From assembly GCF_030167915.1 (NCBI RefSeq), contig NZ_JARGNB010000012.1, forward strand, positions 50,363-114,362: a stretch of DNA of 64,000 nt, in the 5' to 3' direction. The notes below the pieces were generated by a model. The model did no database searches, had not been told where the DNA came from, and saw only the letters and a list, made by a program, of their open reading frames with translations. Shown in pieces: positions 8,688 to 17,889 of the stretch (within the stretch, counting starts at the first letter, position 1; each line of letters opens with the position of its first letter). This stretch comes from Aquabacterium humicola (lineage in GTDB: Bacteria; Pseudomonadota; Gammaproteobacteria; Burkholderiales; Burkholderiaceae_C). A program made the translations under genes and the position numbers.

Positions 8688-10040
8688 ATGGACGCCCTGC
8701 TGCTCGCCCGCATCCAGTTCGCTGCCAACATCAGCTTCCACATCCTGTTCCCGACGATCAGCATCGCGCTGGGCTGGGTGCTGCTGTTCTTCCGCTGGCG
8801 CTGGTTGTCCACGCATCAGACCGGCTGGCTGCTGGCCTATCGCTTCTGGACCAAGGTGTTCGCGCTGACCTTCGCGCTCGGCGTCGTCAGCGGCATCGTG
8901 ATGAGCTTCCAGTTCGGCACCAACTGGCCGGGCTTCATGCAGAAGGCCGGCAACATCGCCGGGCCGTTGCTGGGCTACGAGGTGCTGACGGCCTTCTTCC
9001 TCGAGGCCACCTTCCTGGGCGTGATGCTGTTCGGCCACGAACGGGTCGGCGAACGCATGCACCTGCTGGCGACCTTCCTGGTCGCCTTCGGCACCACGCT
9101 GTCCGCTTTCTGGATCCTGAGCCTGAATTCCTGGATGCAGACGCCGGCCGGCCATCAGATCATCGACGGCGAGTTCCACGTGCGCTCGTGGCTCGAGGTG
9201 ATCTTCAACCCGTCGTTTCCGTACCGCCTGACGCACATGCTGCTGGCCTCGGCGCTGACGGTGGCCTTCCTGGTCGCCGGCCTGTCGGCGTGGCAGGTGC
9301 TGCGCGGCACCACGAACCGCTCGACGCCGAAGGCGCTGCGCACCGGCCTGACGATGGCCGCGCTGCTGGTGCCGCTGCAGATCCTCGTCGGCGACCTGCA
9401 CGGGCTGAACACGCTGGAGCACCAGCCGCAGAAGATCGCCGCGATGGAAGGCGTGTGGAAGACCGAAGCCGGCGCGCCGCTCCTGCTGTTCGCCTGGCCG
9501 AACGAGGCCGAGCGCCGCAACGACTACGCGCTGGGCATCCCGCGCGGCGCGAGCCTGATCCTGAAGCACGACGCCAATGCGGTGATCCGCGGCCTCGACG
9601 AATTCCCGAACGCCCATCCGCCAGTGAAGCCGCTGTTCTTCGGCTTCCGCATCATGGTCGGCATCGGCGTGCTCATGCTGCTGGCGGGCTGGACCGGCCT
9701 GGTGCTGCTGTGGCGCCGCGCGTGGCTGCCCGACCGCCTGCCGCGACCGCTGCTGTGGACGCTGGCGGCGATGAGCTTCTCGGGCTGGCTGGCGACGCTG
9801 GCCGGCTGGTACGTCACCGAAATCGGCCGCCAGCCGTGGATCGTGCAGGGGCTGCTGCGCACCGCCGACGTCGCGTCGACCCAACCCGCGCCGACCATCG
9901 CGCTGTCGCTGGCGCTGTACCTGATCGTCTATGCCTTCCTGCTGCTGGCCTACATCGGCGTGCTGCGCTACATGGCCGAAAAGCCCGAGGCCGTGCTGCT
10001 CGCGCCGCAAGCCCCGGTCAAGAGCCGCGCCTTCGCCTGA
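8688..10040 (+). CDS. cydA: Cytochrome bd-type ubiquinol oxidase subunit I (short, CIO type)
   Basis: At 450 residues this is the short-Q-loop form, compared with 522 in E. coli, and resembles the cyanide-insensitive oxidase (CioA) branch. Visible features are His18 near the N-terminus (haem b595 ligand position), the quinol-site segment GLNTLEHQPQKIAAMEG and the diagnostic EIGRQPWIV. About nine membrane helices can be read. With CydB it oxidises ubiquinol and reduces oxygen to water at the inner membrane, working at low oxygen or when haem-copper oxidases are poisoned, for instance by NO. Confidence 0.93.
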   Translation: MDALLLARIQFAANISFHILFPTISIALGWVLLFFRWRWLSTHQTGWLLAYRFWTKVFALTFALGVVSGIVMSFQFGTNWPGFMQKAGNIAGPLLGYEVLTAFFLEATFLGVMLFGHERVGERMHLLATFLVAFGTTLSAFWILSLNSWMQTPAGHQIIDGEFHVRSWLEVIFNPSFPYRLTHMLLASALTVAFLVAGLSAWQVLRGTTNRSTPKALRTGLTMAALLVPLQILVGDLHGLNTLEHQPQKIAAMEGVWKTEAGAPLLLFAWPNEAERRNDYALGIPRGASLILKHDANAVIRGLDEFPNAHPPVKPLFFGFRIMVGIGVLMLLAGWTGLVLLWRRAWLPDRLPRPLLWTLAAMSFSGWLATLAGWYVTEIGRQPWIVQGLLRTADVASTQPAPTIALSLALYLIVYAFLLLAYIGVLRYMAEKPEAVLLAPQAPVKSRAFA

Positions 10041-10056
10041 TCAACGGAAGTCCACC

Positions 10057-11052
10057 ATGAACGACGCCACCTGGATGCCCGTCGCCTTTCTCGGCCTGAT
10101 GGGGCTCGCGATGCTGCTGTACGTCGTGCTCGACGGCTTCGACCTCGGCGTCGGCATGCTGCTGCGCCATGCCGACGATGCGCAGCGCGACCTGATGATC
10201 GGCAGCCTGGGCCCGTTCTGGGACGCCAACGAGACCTGGCTGGTGCTGGGCATCGGCATCCTGCTGATCGCCTTTCCGAAGGCGCATGGCGTCGTGATGG
10301 GCGCGCTGTACCTGCCGGTGGCCTTCATGCTGATCGGGCTGATCCTGCGCGGCGTGGCCTTCGACTTCCGCGTCAAGGCGCCCAGCGGGCACAAACAGCT
10401 GTGGACCCGCGCCTTCTTCGCCGGCAGCGTGATCGCCGCGGTCGCGCAGGGCTGGATGCTGGGGCGCTACATCACCGGCTTCGCGGACGGCTGGACGGCG
10501 GACCTGTTCGCGGCGGCCATTGCCGTGACGCTGCCGGCGGCTTATGTGCTACTGGGCGCGTGCTGGCTGATCCTGAAGACCGAAGGGGAACTGCAGAAGC
10601 GCGCCGTGGCCTGGGCCAAGCGCGCCTGGCCGGCGATGGTGCTGGGCATCGCGCTCGTCTCGATCGCCACGCCGGTCGTCAGCGCCACGGTGCGCGACCG
10701 TTGGTTTACTCTGCCCGGCTTCATCGGCCTGCTGCCGATCCCGCTGTCGACCGCCGCCGCGCTGCTCGGCGTGCGTGCGCTGCTGAACTCGCAGCGCATC
10801 CTCGGCAAGCTGTGCTGGCTGCCGTTCACGCTGGTGATCGGCGTGTTCGTGATGGGCGCGCTGGGGCTGGCGTACAGCCTGTACCCGTACGTCGTGATGG
10901 ACCGGATGACGGTGTGGCAGGCGGCCAGCGCGCCGGCCTCGCTGGCGGTGATCCTGGCCGGCTGCGCGGTCACGGTGCCGGCGATCCTCGGCTACACGGT
11001 CTATTCGTACCGCGTGTTCCGCGGCAAGGCGACGGTGCCCAGCTACGCCTGA
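10057..11052 (+). CDS. cydB: Cytochrome bd-type ubiquinol oxidase subunit II
   Basis: The 331-residue integral membrane protein begins MNDATWMPVAFLGLMGLAM and contains the family segment VLDGFDLGVGML and GPFWDANETWLVL, where the Trp-Glu/Asp residues contribute to subunit contact and haem pocket. The start is the ATG at 10057, 16 bases after the cydA stop. Length fits the CIO type, not the E. coli type (about 378). I found no cydX-like small gene after it. Confidence 0.93.
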   Translation: MNDATWMPVAFLGLMGLAMLLYVVLDGFDLGVGMLLRHADDAQRDLMIGSLGPFWDANETWLVLGIGILLIAFPKAHGVVMGALYLPVAFMLIGLILRGVAFDFRVKAPSGHKQLWTRAFFAGSVIAAVAQGWMLGRYITGFADGWTADLFAAAIAVTLPAAYVLLGACWLILKTEGELQKRAVAWAKRAWPAMVLGIALVSIATPVVSATVRDRWFTLPGFIGLLPIPLSTAAALLGVRALLNSQRILGKLCWLPFTLVIGVFVMGALGLAYSLYPYVVMDRMTVWQAASAPASLAVILAGCAVTVPAILGYTVYSYRVFRGKATVPSYA

Positions 11053-11069
11053 GCCTGCGCCCTCATGCA

Positions 11070-11087
11070 GCGCTCCAAACGGAGCGC
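11070..11087. other. Hairpin after cydB
   Basis: GCGCTCC-AAAC-GGAGCGC forms a 7-base-pair stem with a four-base loop 18 bases after the cydB stop. There is no T-run, so if it ends transcription it would be a weak or Rho-assisted terminator. Confidence 0.35.
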
Positions 11088-11192
11088 CGCGTCCTGCGCC
11101 TGTTCTTGCGCCTGCTCAAAGCTGGAGCGGCGGCCGATCGATCCTTGCGGGCAAACCCGCGCGTTGCCCGCCTTTGCCGCGTCCTGCGATGC

Positions 11193-11208
11193 TGGCACCG
11201 CTCTTGCG
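11193..11208 (+). promoter_or_regulatory. Sigma-54 (-24/-12) promoter of the PQQ alcohol dehydrogenase
   Basis: TGGCAC-CGCTC-TTGCG is an exact match to the sigma-54 consensus TGGCAC-N5-TTGC. The -12 element ends about 35 bases before the dehydrogenase ATG, leaving room for a short leader and the ribosome site GAGGAGAC. The same core, GGCAC-N2-CTCTTGCG, recurs before pqqA on the other strand. An enhancer-binding activator is required for such promoters; none is encoded in this window. Confidence 0.75.
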
Positions 11209-11241
11209 CCATCGAACCTCGTCCACCCGAGGAGACACCCG

Positions 11242-12984
11242 ATGCGCCTTCAGCTCACTTCCGCCTTGATCGCCCTCGCCTTCAGCGCCCCCGCGCTGGC
11301 GGGCCCCGTCACCGACGCGATGATCCGCGACGACGCCCGCACCGGCGGCGACGTGCTGTCCTGGGGCCTCGGCACCCAGGGCCAGCGCTACTCGCCGTTG
11401 AAGCAGGTGACCACCGCCAACGTGCAGCGCCTCGTGCCGGCATGGGCCTTCTCGTTCGGCGGCGAGAAGCAGCGCGGCCAGGAATCGCAGCCGGTGATCC
11501 ACGACGGCCGCATGTTCGTCACCGCGTCGTACTCGCGCCTGTTCGCGCTCGATGCGAAGACCGGCGCCAAGCTCTGGAAGTACGAGCACCGCCTGCCCGA
11601 TGGCGTGATGCCCTGCTGCGACGTGATCAACCGCGGCGCCGCGCTCTACGACAAGCTGGTGATCTTCTCGACGCTCGACGCGCAGCTGGTCGCGCTCGAC
11701 CAGGCCACCGGCGACGTCGTGTGGAAGGAGAAGATCGATGACTACGCCGCGGGCTACTCGAACACCGCCGCGCCGATCATCGCCAACGGCCTGGTGCTGA
11801 CCGGCGTCTCGGGCGGCGAGTTCGGCGTCGTCGGGCGTGTCGAGGCGCGCGACGCGAAGACCGGTGCGCTGGTCTGGTCGCGGCCGACGGTCGAGGGCCA
11901 CATGGGCCACACCTACGACGCCGACGGCACCGCGAAGGACAACGGCATCACCGGCACCACCAACGCCTCGTGGCCGGGCGACCTGTGGAAGACCGGCGGC
12001 GCGGCCACCTGGCTCGGCGGCACCTACGACGCGAGCACCGGCCTCGCCTACTTCGGCACCGGCAACCCGGCGCCGTGGAACAGCCACCTGCGCAAGGGCG
12101 ACAACCTGTACTCCTGCTCGACGGTGGCCATCGACGTCAAGACCGGCAAGATCGTCTGGCACTACCAGAACACGCCGAACGACGGCTGGGACTTCGACGG
12201 CGTCAACGAGTTCGTCACCTTCGACATGGACGGCAAGCGTGTCGGCGGCAAGGCTGACCGCAACGGCTTCTTCTACGTCAACGATGCGAAGACCGGCGCG
12301 CTGCTGAACGCCTTCCCGTTCGTGCGCAAGATCACCTGGGCCAGCAGCATCGACCTGAAGACCGGCAAGCCGAACTTCGTCGCCGCCAACCGCCCCGGCG
12401 ACCCGACCGCCGGCGACGGCAAGAAGGGCCAGAGCGTGGTCGCGGCGCCGTCCTTCCTCGGCGGCAAGAACCAGATGCCGATGGCCTACTCACCCGATAC
12501 GAAGCTGTTCTACGTGCCGGCCAACGAATGGGCGATGGAGATCTGGAACGAGCCGATCGCCTACAAGAAGGGCGCGGCCTACCTGGGCGCCGGCTTCACG
12601 ATCAAGACGGTCGCCGACGACCACATCGGCGCGTTGCGCGCCGTCGATCCGAAGAGCGGCAAGATCGTCTGGGAGGTGAAAAACGGCGCGCCGCTGTGGG
12701 GCGGCGTGCTGACCACCGCCGGCAACCTGGTGTTCTGGGGCACGCCCGAAGGCTTCCTGAAGGCCGCCGACGCGAAGACCGGCCAGGTGGTCTGGCAGTT
12801 CCAGACCGGCTCGGGCGTCGTCGCGCCGCCGGTCACCTGGCAGCAGGACGGCGAGCAGTACATCAGCGTCGTGTCCGGCTGGGGCGGCGCGGTGCCGCTG
12901 TGGGGCGGCGAGGTGGCCAAGAAGGTCAACTACCTCGAGCAGGGCGGCATGGTGTGGGTCTTCAAGCTGCCGAAGGCCTCGTGA
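11242..12984 (+). CDS. PQQ-dependent alcohol dehydrogenase, lanthanide-type active site
   Basis: The 580-residue protein is a periplasmic quinoprotein of the methanol/ethanol dehydrogenase family. A signal peptide ends near residue 20 (ALAG). The adjacent-cysteine disulfide is Cys125-Cys126 in PCCDVINRG; metal or PQQ contacts are Glu193 (GGEFGVVG), Asn275 (GTGNP) and catalytic Asp317. Two residues later is Asp319 (WDFD), the extra acidic ligand that marks lanthanide-dependent enzymes (XoxF, ExaF/PedH); calcium enzymes have Ala or Ser there. No CxxCH haem motif is present, so electrons must leave through a separate carrier. The ATG at 11242 follows GAGGAG. The substrate is not certain; a lanthanide-dependent short-chain or aromatic alcohol dehydrogenase is likely. 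Confidence 0.9.
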   Translation: MRLQLTSALIALAFSAPALAGPVTDAMIRDDARTGGDVLSWGLGTQGQRYSPLKQVTTANVQRLVPAWAFSFGGEKQRGQESQPVIHDGRMFVTASYSRLFALDAKTGAKLWKYEHRLPDGVMPCCDVINRGAALYDKLVIFSTLDAQLVALDQATGDVVWKEKIDDYAAGYSNTAAPIIANGLVLTGVSGGEFGVVGRVEARDAKTGALVWSRPTVEGHMGHTYDADGTAKDNGITGTTNASWPGDLWKTGGAATWLGGTYDASTGLAYFGTGNPAPWNSHLRKGDNLYSCSTVAIDVKTGKIVWHYQNTPNDGWDFDGVNEFVTFDMDGKRVGGKADRNGFFYVNDAKTGALLNAFPFVRKITWASSIDLKTGKPNFVAANRPGDPTAGDGKKGQSVVAAPSFLGGKNQMPMAYSPDTKLFYVPANEWAMEIWNEPIAYKKGAAYLGAGFTIKTVADDHIGALRAVDPKSGKIVWEVKNGAPLWGGVLTTAGNLVFWGTPEGFLKAADAKTGQVVWQFQTGSGVVAPPVTWQQDGEQYISVVSGWGGAVPLWGGEVAKKVNYLEQGGMVWVFKLPKAS

Positions 12985-13724
12985 TGGGCTCAGCGCGCCG
13001 GCTCGGCGGCTTGGCCGTCGTGCTCGCCGCACTGGCCGCATCGGGGGGCGCGTCGGCCGGCGACCGGCCCTTCCTGCTCGGCGGCACCGCGCTGCAGGAG
13101 GACGACGACGAACGCGTCTTCGAAGTCGGCAGCGGCGCCGCGCGCGCCGGCCGGGCCCGGGCCTACACGGGTGAGCTGCAGTACAGCTTCGCGCCGTGGT
13201 GGTCGGTCGAGCTCGGCTGGTCGCGCCGGCTCGCGCGCAACGATCAGCGCGAGACCGAGCGCGAGTGGTCGGTCGAGGCCCGCTACGGCTGGCTCGACCC
13301 GGCCCGCCACCCGGTCGGCGTCGCCCTGCAGGCCGAGCTCGAGCGCGCACGCGAATCCGATGTCGAGGGCCGCGGCCGCTGGCAGCTCGAACGCACGGCA
13401 CTCACGCTGCCGCTGACCGTGCAATGGGCGACGCACCGGGGCCAGGCAGCGCTGCACCTGACGCCCGGTGTCGAGCACCGCCATGGCGAGGGCCGCCGGC
13501 CGCTGCTGGCGCTTGCCGGCCAATGGCCGCTGCTGCGCTCGGTCGAGCTCTTCGGCGAGTGGGGCGCGGTGCGCGAGCGGCAGCGCTTCGCCCAGGCCGG
13601 CGCGCGCTGGTGGATCAAGCGCGAGCGTTTCGCGCTGGACATCAGCGTCGGTCGCCAGCGCGGCGGCGGCGAAGCCGTGCCGATGGCCGCGCTGTCGTTG
13701 TCGCTGATGGACTTGTCGTACTGA
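12984..13724 (+). CDS. Putative outer-membrane beta-barrel-like protein next to PQQ dehydrogenase
   Basis: The 246-residue protein starts in the TGATG junction of the dehydrogenase gene, so it is translationally coupled. It has a signal peptide (cut near ASA at about residue 24). The rest alternates polar and hydrophobic residues with many aromatic/charged strands, such as ELQYSFAPWWSVELGWSRRL, and ends LSLSLMDLSY with a C-terminal aromatic residue, as in outer-membrane barrels. I do not recognise a named family. It might allow entry of substrate, metal or cofactor; that is inference from context only. Confidence 0.6.
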   Translation: MGSARRLGGLAVVLAALAASGGASAGDRPFLLGGTALQEDDDERVFEVGSGAARAGRARAYTGELQYSFAPWWSVELGWSRRLARNDQRETEREWSVEARYGWLDPARHPVGVALQAELERARESDVEGRGRWQLERTALTLPLTVQWATHRGQAALHLTPGVEHRHGEGRRPLLALAGQWPLLRSVELFGEWGAVRERQRFAQAGARWWIKRERFALDISVGRQRGGGEAVPMAALSLSLMDLSY

Positions 13725-13765
13725 CGGGCGCATCCTTGCAGGCTTCCCACAACGCGAGGCCTGCG

Positions 13766-14440
13766 ATGAAGCTCTACTACCACCCGGCGTCGACCACCAG
13801 CCGCCCGCTGGTGATGTTCATCGAGGACCACGGCATCCCCGCCGAACTGCAGGTGGTCGACCTGTTCACCGGCGAGCACGTGGCGCCGCCGTACGCAGCG
13901 ATCAACCCGAACTGCCTGGTGCCGGTGCTCGAGGACGGCGACTTCCGCCTCACCGAGAGCTCGGCGATCCTGAAGTACCTGGCCGACCTTGTCGATTCGC
14001 CCACCTACCCGAAGGACCTGCGCCAGCGCGCGCGCGTCAACGAGATGATGGACTGGATCAACACGCAGCTGAACCGCGACCTCGCCTACGGCACGGTCTA
14101 CGTCCAGGTGTTCCCGCACCACAAGCGGCCCAGCGACGAGGCGCAGCGCGCGACCATTGCCTGGGGCCAGGAGCGCGCGAAGCGCTGGCTCGGCATCCTC
14201 GACCAGCACCTGCTCGGCAGCGACAAGGCCTACCTGTGCGGCGCGCAGCTGACGATCGCCGACTACTACGGTGCGTCGTTCGTGCACCTGGCCGAGGTGG
14301 TGGGGTCGGACCTGAAGGACTACCCCAACGTGCGCCGCTGGCTCGACCGCATGAAGTCGCGCCCGACCTGGGAGAAGGTCTACGCCGCGATCAACGGCTT
14401 CGCGCAGCAGCTGCCCCGCGGCCAGCTGGCGAGCGTCTGA
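13766..14440 (+). CDS. Glutathione S-transferase family protein
   Basis: The 224-residue protein has a thioredoxin-like N-terminal domain (MKLYYHPASTTSRPL, then NPNCLVPVLEDGDFRLTESSAIL, containing the cis-Pro and the Glu-Ser glutathione-binding pair) and an all-helical C-terminal domain with LTIADYYGASFVHL. It follows the PQQ dehydrogenase unit on the same strand and is 15 bases ahead of a VOC gene. The pair could handle reactive aldehydes or glutathione adducts formed by alcohol oxidation, but the substrate is unknown. Confidence 0.85.
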   Translation: MKLYYHPASTTSRPLVMFIEDHGIPAELQVVDLFTGEHVAPPYAAINPNCLVPVLEDGDFRLTESSAILKYLADLVDSPTYPKDLRQRARVNEMMDWINTQLNRDLAYGTVYVQVFPHHKRPSDEAQRATIAWGQERAKRWLGILDQHLLGSDKAYLCGAQLTIADYYGASFVHLAEVVGSDLKDYPNVRRWLDRMKSRPTWEKVYAAINGFAQQLPRGQLASV

Positions 14441-14455
14441 GCGCAGGGGGCCGCG

Positions 14456-14950
14456 ATGATCAAGGGCCTGCACCACAACGCCTACCGCTGCCGCGATTCG
14501 GAAGCCACGCGCGCGTTCTACGAGGACTTCCTCGGCCTGCCGCTGGCCGGCACGCTGGAGATCGGCGAGACCAAGACCGGCCGCGCGACGCAGGTGCTGC
14601 ACACCTTCTACCGCCTGGGCGACGGCTCGTACCTGGCGTTCTTCGAGGCGCCGGACATGCCGTTCGAGTTCAAGCCGCAGCACGACTTCGACCTGCACAT
14701 CGCCCTCGAGGTCGACCGCGCGACGCTGGACGCGATGTTCGAGAAGGGCCCGGCCTGCGGCATCGAGACCCGCGGCGTCTCGAACCACGGCTTCATCGAC
14801 TCGATCTACTTCCGCGACCCCAACGGCTACGTGATCGAGCTGACGACGAAGCGCGCCGGCCACGACGAGGCGATGGACCCGGCGCGCAACGGCGCGCGCG
14901 ACAAGCTCGAGCGCTGGCAGGCCGGCAAGGCCGCGTCGAAACTGCGTTAG
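14456..14950 (+). CDS. VOC (glyoxalase/bleomycin resistance) family protein
   Basis: The 164-residue protein consists of paired beta-alpha-beta-beta-beta modules of the vicinal oxygen chelate fold. Candidate metal ligands are the early His in GLHHNAYRC, the His of FDLHIALEVD and the Glu in GYVIELTTKR. Such proteins include lyases, dioxygenases and epimerases, and the exact reaction cannot be assigned. It ends four bases from the stop of the convergent minus-strand operon. Its position after a glutathione transferase suggests a role in aldehyde or thioether chemistry linked to the PQQ pathway. Confidence 0.8.
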   Translation: MIKGLHHNAYRCRDSEATRAFYEDFLGLPLAGTLEIGETKTGRATQVLHTFYRLGDGSYLAFFEAPDMPFEFKPQHDFDLHIALEVDRATLDAMFEKGPACGIETRGVSNHGFIDSIYFRDPNGYVIELTTKRAGHDEAMDPARNGARDKLERWQAGKAASKLR

Positions 14951-14954
14951 GGCG

Positions 14955-15911
14955 TCAGCCGGCGCGGGCCAGGCCGAGTTGCTCCGCGGCGCGCTGTTCG
15001 TCGCGATAGGCCTCGCGCAGCGTGGCCGCGTAGTCGGCCGGGCCCAACAGCGCCGGCGCCTGGTCGGCCTTCGCCAGCTCGGCCAGGAAACCCGGCTCGA
15101 GGGCCGCTGCGCGGAACGCCGCGTGCAGCCGGTCGACCACCGCCGGCGCCAACCCGCGCGGTCCGGCCAGGCCCCACGGCGAGGTCGCGACCAGCCCGTG
15201 GCCGAGCTCCTTCAGCGTCGGCACAGCAGGCCAACGCCGCGAGCGTGTCGCGCCGAAGGTGGCCAGCAGGCGCAGCCGGCCGTCGTCGATGAAGGGGCCG
15301 AACCCGGTCGAACCGGCGCCGGCCATCACCTGGCCCGCGGCGATCGCCAGCACCATCTCGTTGACGCCTTTGTAGGGTACGTGCGTCCAGCGGGCATCGC
15401 GCCGCCGCATCAACGTGTCCAGCACCAGGTGTGGCGTGCTGCCGATACCGCTGGTGGCGATGCTGAGTTCATCGGGCCGCTCGGCGGCGTGCGCGAGCAA
15501 GTGATCGAGCGTGCGCCAGGGGCTCGCCGCCGGCACCACGATGCCGAAGGTCGTGCCGGCGACCTGCAGGATCGGCGTCGTGTCGCGCAGCGGGTCCCAG
15601 GCCACCGGGTGCAGCCAGGGCGCGCGCAGCACCGTCTGCGGCAGCTGCGCGAGCGTCAGGCCGTCCGGAGCCGCCTGCTGCAGCAGCGGCATCGCCAGCG
15701 TGCCGGCGGCCCCCGGCCGGTTGTGCACCTGCACCGGTTGCTGCAGGCGCTGCGACGCCGCCTCGGCCAGCACGCGCAGCGCCTGGTCGGTCGGGCTGCC
15801 GGCGGGCCACGGCACCCATAGCGTGATCGCGCGGCCGTCGGCCCCGGCGCCGGTGGCGGCGCCCATGCCCGTGGCGCCGAGCCCCGCGGCGATGAACGTG
15901 CGGCGCTTCAT
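14955..15911 (-). CDS. Bug-type (tripartite tricarboxylate transporter) substrate-binding protein
   Basis: The 318-residue periplasmic binding protein has a signal starting MKRRTFIAAG (possible Tat type) and the family segments VPWPAGSPTDQALR, VHNRPGAAGTLA, YKGVNEMVLAIAAGQV and VPTLKELG. Bug proteins capture carboxylates and small molecules in beta-proteobacteria, frequently without a linked transporter. It starts inside the end of the ABC permease gene (four-base ATGA overlap), so it is the last gene of the pqq operon. Its ligand in this context is unknown. Confidence 0.85.
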   Translation of the reverse strand: MKRRTFIAAGLGATGMGAATGAGADGRAITLWVPWPAGSPTDQALRVLAEAASQRLQQPVQVHNRPGAAGTLAMPLLQQAAPDGLTLAQLPQTVLRAPWLHPVAWDPLRDTTPILQVAGTTFGIVVPAASPWRTLDHLLAHAAERPDELSIATSGIGSTPHLVLDTLMRRRDARWTHVPYKGVNEMVLAIAAGQVMAGAGSTGFGPFIDDGRLRLLATFGATRSRRWPAVPTLKELGHGLVATSPWGLAGPRGLAPAVVDRLHAAFRAAALEPGFLAELAKADQAPALLGPADYAATLREAYRDEQRAAEQLGLARAG

Positions 15912-16720
15912 GCCGCGCGCCGCGCCGGCGTGAAGCCGCGCTGCGGGTCGTAGCCGATGCAGGCGAACGCGAAGCAGAGCAGCCCGATGGCGATCACCAC
16001 GACGGGCGCCAGGCCCGGGTCCTTGCCGTACCAGGCGAAGCGCATCCATTCCACCGCATGCGTGAACGGGTTCAGCCGCGCCAGCTCGAAGACCCAGCGG
16101 GCACCCGATTCCTCCAGCTTCCACAGCGGGTACAGCGCGGTCGACAGGAAGTACATCGGGAAGACGACGAAGTTCATCGTGCCGGCGAAGTTCTCCAGCT
16201 GCTTCACGTGCACGGTGAGCAGCAGGCCCAGCGCGGCCAGCATCAGCGCCGCGGCGAAGGCGGCGATGCTGACGCTCAACAAGCGCGTCCATTGCAGTGG
16301 CAGCTCGGTGCCGAGCATCAGCGCGATCACCACGAACGCCGCCGCCTGCAGCAGCGACTGCAGCGCCGCCGCCAGCAGCTTCGCGCCCAGCAGCAGCGGC
16401 CGCGGCAGCGGCGCGGCCAGCAGCGCGCGCAGCACGCCGAGCTCGCGGTCGACCACCAGCGCCAGCGACGACTGCATGCCGTTGAACAGCAGCACCATGC
16501 CGACCAGGCCCGGCGCGATGTAGGTCTCGTAGGGCACGTAGGTGTCGTAGGGCTCGACGATCGCGATGCCGAAGACGTTGCGGAACCCGGCCGCGAACAC
16601 CGCCAGCCACAGCAGCGGCCGCAGCAGCGCGGCAAAAAGGCGCCCCGGCTGGCGCAGGCTGCGCAGCAGCTCGCGTTCGACCAGCGCGCTCACCGCGCGC
16701 AGGGCGTGGGCGCCGGTCAC
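15908..16720 (-). CDS. ABC-2 type permease of the PQQ-linked ABC system
   Basis: The 270-residue protein has six predicted membrane segments and the ABC-2 exporter pattern (ERELLRSLRQPGRLFAALLRPLLWL at the N-terminus, a conserved centre with MQSSLALVVDRELGVLRAL and a late NPFTHAVEWMRF). The start is a GTG at 16720 whose bases overlap the stop of the binding-protein gene. It should pair with the ATPase at 18877-19611. The same gene set occurs beside PQQ dehydrogenases in other proteobacteria and resembles the PedA1A2BC system of Pseudomonas putida, reported to support lanthanide-dependent growth. Confidence 0.85.
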   Translation of the reverse strand: MTGAHALRAVSALVERELLRSLRQPGRLFAALLRPLLWLAVFAAGFRNVFGIAIVEPYDTYVPYETYIAPGLVGMVLLFNGMQSSLALVVDRELGVLRALLAAPLPRPLLLGAKLLAAALQSLLQAAAFVVIALMLGTELPLQWTRLLSVSIAAFAAALMLAALGLLLTVHVKQLENFAGTMNFVVFPMYFLSTALYPLWKLEESGARWVFELARLNPFTHAVEWMRFAWYGKDPGLAPVVVIAIGLLCFAFACIGYDPQRGFTPARRAA

Positions 16721-17889
16721 GGCTGCCCCTTCGCGCCGGCGGCCGCCGCGCCCGCAGCGGTGCAGCGCCGCTCGCCCTCGTCCGCACCCAGCGTGTCCAT
16801 CACATCGCGCGGATGCAGCACGCCGTCGACCGGGGCGAGGCCGGCGACGCCCTGCCCGTCCGTCAGCAGCAAGGGCTGGCGCAGCTGGCGATCCCAGGCG
16901 CGGAAGCTCAGGCGCGGGCCCTTGAAGCCGTCGAGGCCGAAGGTCGGCGCGCCGGTCGACGTGCGCTCGAGCGCGGCCTGCACGATGGCCTTCGCGGCCA
17001 TCCACGCGGCCCAGTCGGGCGCAGTCATCGGGCGACCGGCGAGGCGTTCGAAACGCCGAGCGAGCTGCGGCGCGCCGTTGCGCTCGTGGTGCGGCGCCCA
17101 GGCCAGCGCCAGCAGCCCGGCATCGCCGACCACCGGACGCGGCAGCGCCGTGCGGTAGGGCAGGCCGCGCGCGAACTCGCCGTCGCTGTCGACCACCCAC
17201 ACGGCGTCGTGCTCGATGCCGCCGGTCAGCAGCAGCGGATTCGCCAGCGCCCGCTCGCGCGGGTCGGCCGAGAGCTTGAAGGGCCGTGCCGCGACCACCT
17301 TCAGGCCATGTCGCTGCAGCGAGGCCTGCGCGGTCGCCCGCCGCTCGGCATCGGCCGCGCTCGACCCGTGCAACAGCAGCACGCGCTGCCAGCGCCGCGC
17401 GACCAGCCACTGCGCCAGCGCATCGGCGCGCATGCGTTCGCTCGGCAGCGTATGCCACAGGTTCGGACGGCAGTCCGCCTCGCGCAGCGCGTCGTCGGCG
17501 GCGCCGGCATTGAACACCGGCAGCGGCGTCGCGGCCGCCAGCGCCTTCAGCTGCGGCGCCGGCAGGTCGGCGATCAGCGCGACCGCGCCGGCCTGCTGCA
17601 GGCGCTGCAGCGCGGCCTGCGGTGCTTCGCCGTCGCTCAGCTCGACCGCTTCGATGCGGGCCGTGCGCTGGGCGCTGGTCAAGGCCAGCCGCGCATCGGC
17701 GATCGCCAGCGCCACGCCGGGCTGCAGCGGCCCGCCAGGGTGGCCGGGGTAGGCCGATGCGAGCCGCGCCGGCGCCAGCCGGTCGTCGTTGGCCCGTTGC
17801 ACGACGCCGATCACCAGCGGTGTCGCCAGCGACGGCAGCGCGGCCAGCGCGAGCAGCCCGGCCAGCAGGGCGTGGCGCCCGTCAGTCAT
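16717..17889 (-). CDS. LivK-like substrate-binding protein of the PQQ-dependent alcohol dehydrogenase ABC system
   Basis: The 390-residue protein has a signal peptide cut near residue 22 and a type I periplasmic-binding fold (LVIGVVQRANDDRL, then ALIADLPAPQLKALA, VLLLHGSSAADAERR, and VWVVDSDGEFARGLPYRTALPRPVVGDAGLLALAW). It corresponds to the family of binding proteins found only with PQQ dehydrogenase ABC genes. A binding protein beside an ABC-2 permease is unusual, since ABC-2 pumps normally export. Start at 17889 overlaps the propeller gene end by eight bases. Ligand unknown; lanthanide chelate, PQQ or an alcohol are possibilities. Confidence 0.85.
   Translation of the reverse strand: MTDGRHALLAGLLALAALPSLATPLVIGVVQRANDDRLAPARLASAYPGHPGGPLQPGVALAIADARLALTSAQRTARIEAVELSDGEAPQAALQRLQQAGAVALIADLPAPQLKALAAATPLPVFNAGAADDALREADCRPNLWHTLPSERMRADALAQWLVARRWQRVLLLHGSSAADAERRATAQASLQRHGLKVVAARPFKLSADPRERALANPLLLTGGIEHDAVWVVDSDGEFARGLPYRTALPRPVVGDAGLLALAWAPHHERNGAPQLARRFERLAGRPMTAPDWAAWMAAKAIVQAALERTSTGAPTFGLDGFKGPRLSFRAWDRQLRQPLLLTDGQGVAGLAPVDGVLHPRDVMDTLGADEGERRCTAAGAAAAGAKGQP

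Noticed and set aside
8088..10010. Long minus-strand frame opposite the cyd genes
   Set aside because: Its His/Gln/Arg-rich composition is typical of an antisense shadow of membrane-protein genes, and cydA motifs are unmistakable on the plus strand.
11053..11241. cydX-like small gene after cydB
   Set aside because: No short frame with a ribosome site and a single membrane segment was found; the region holds a hairpin and the sigma-54 promoter.
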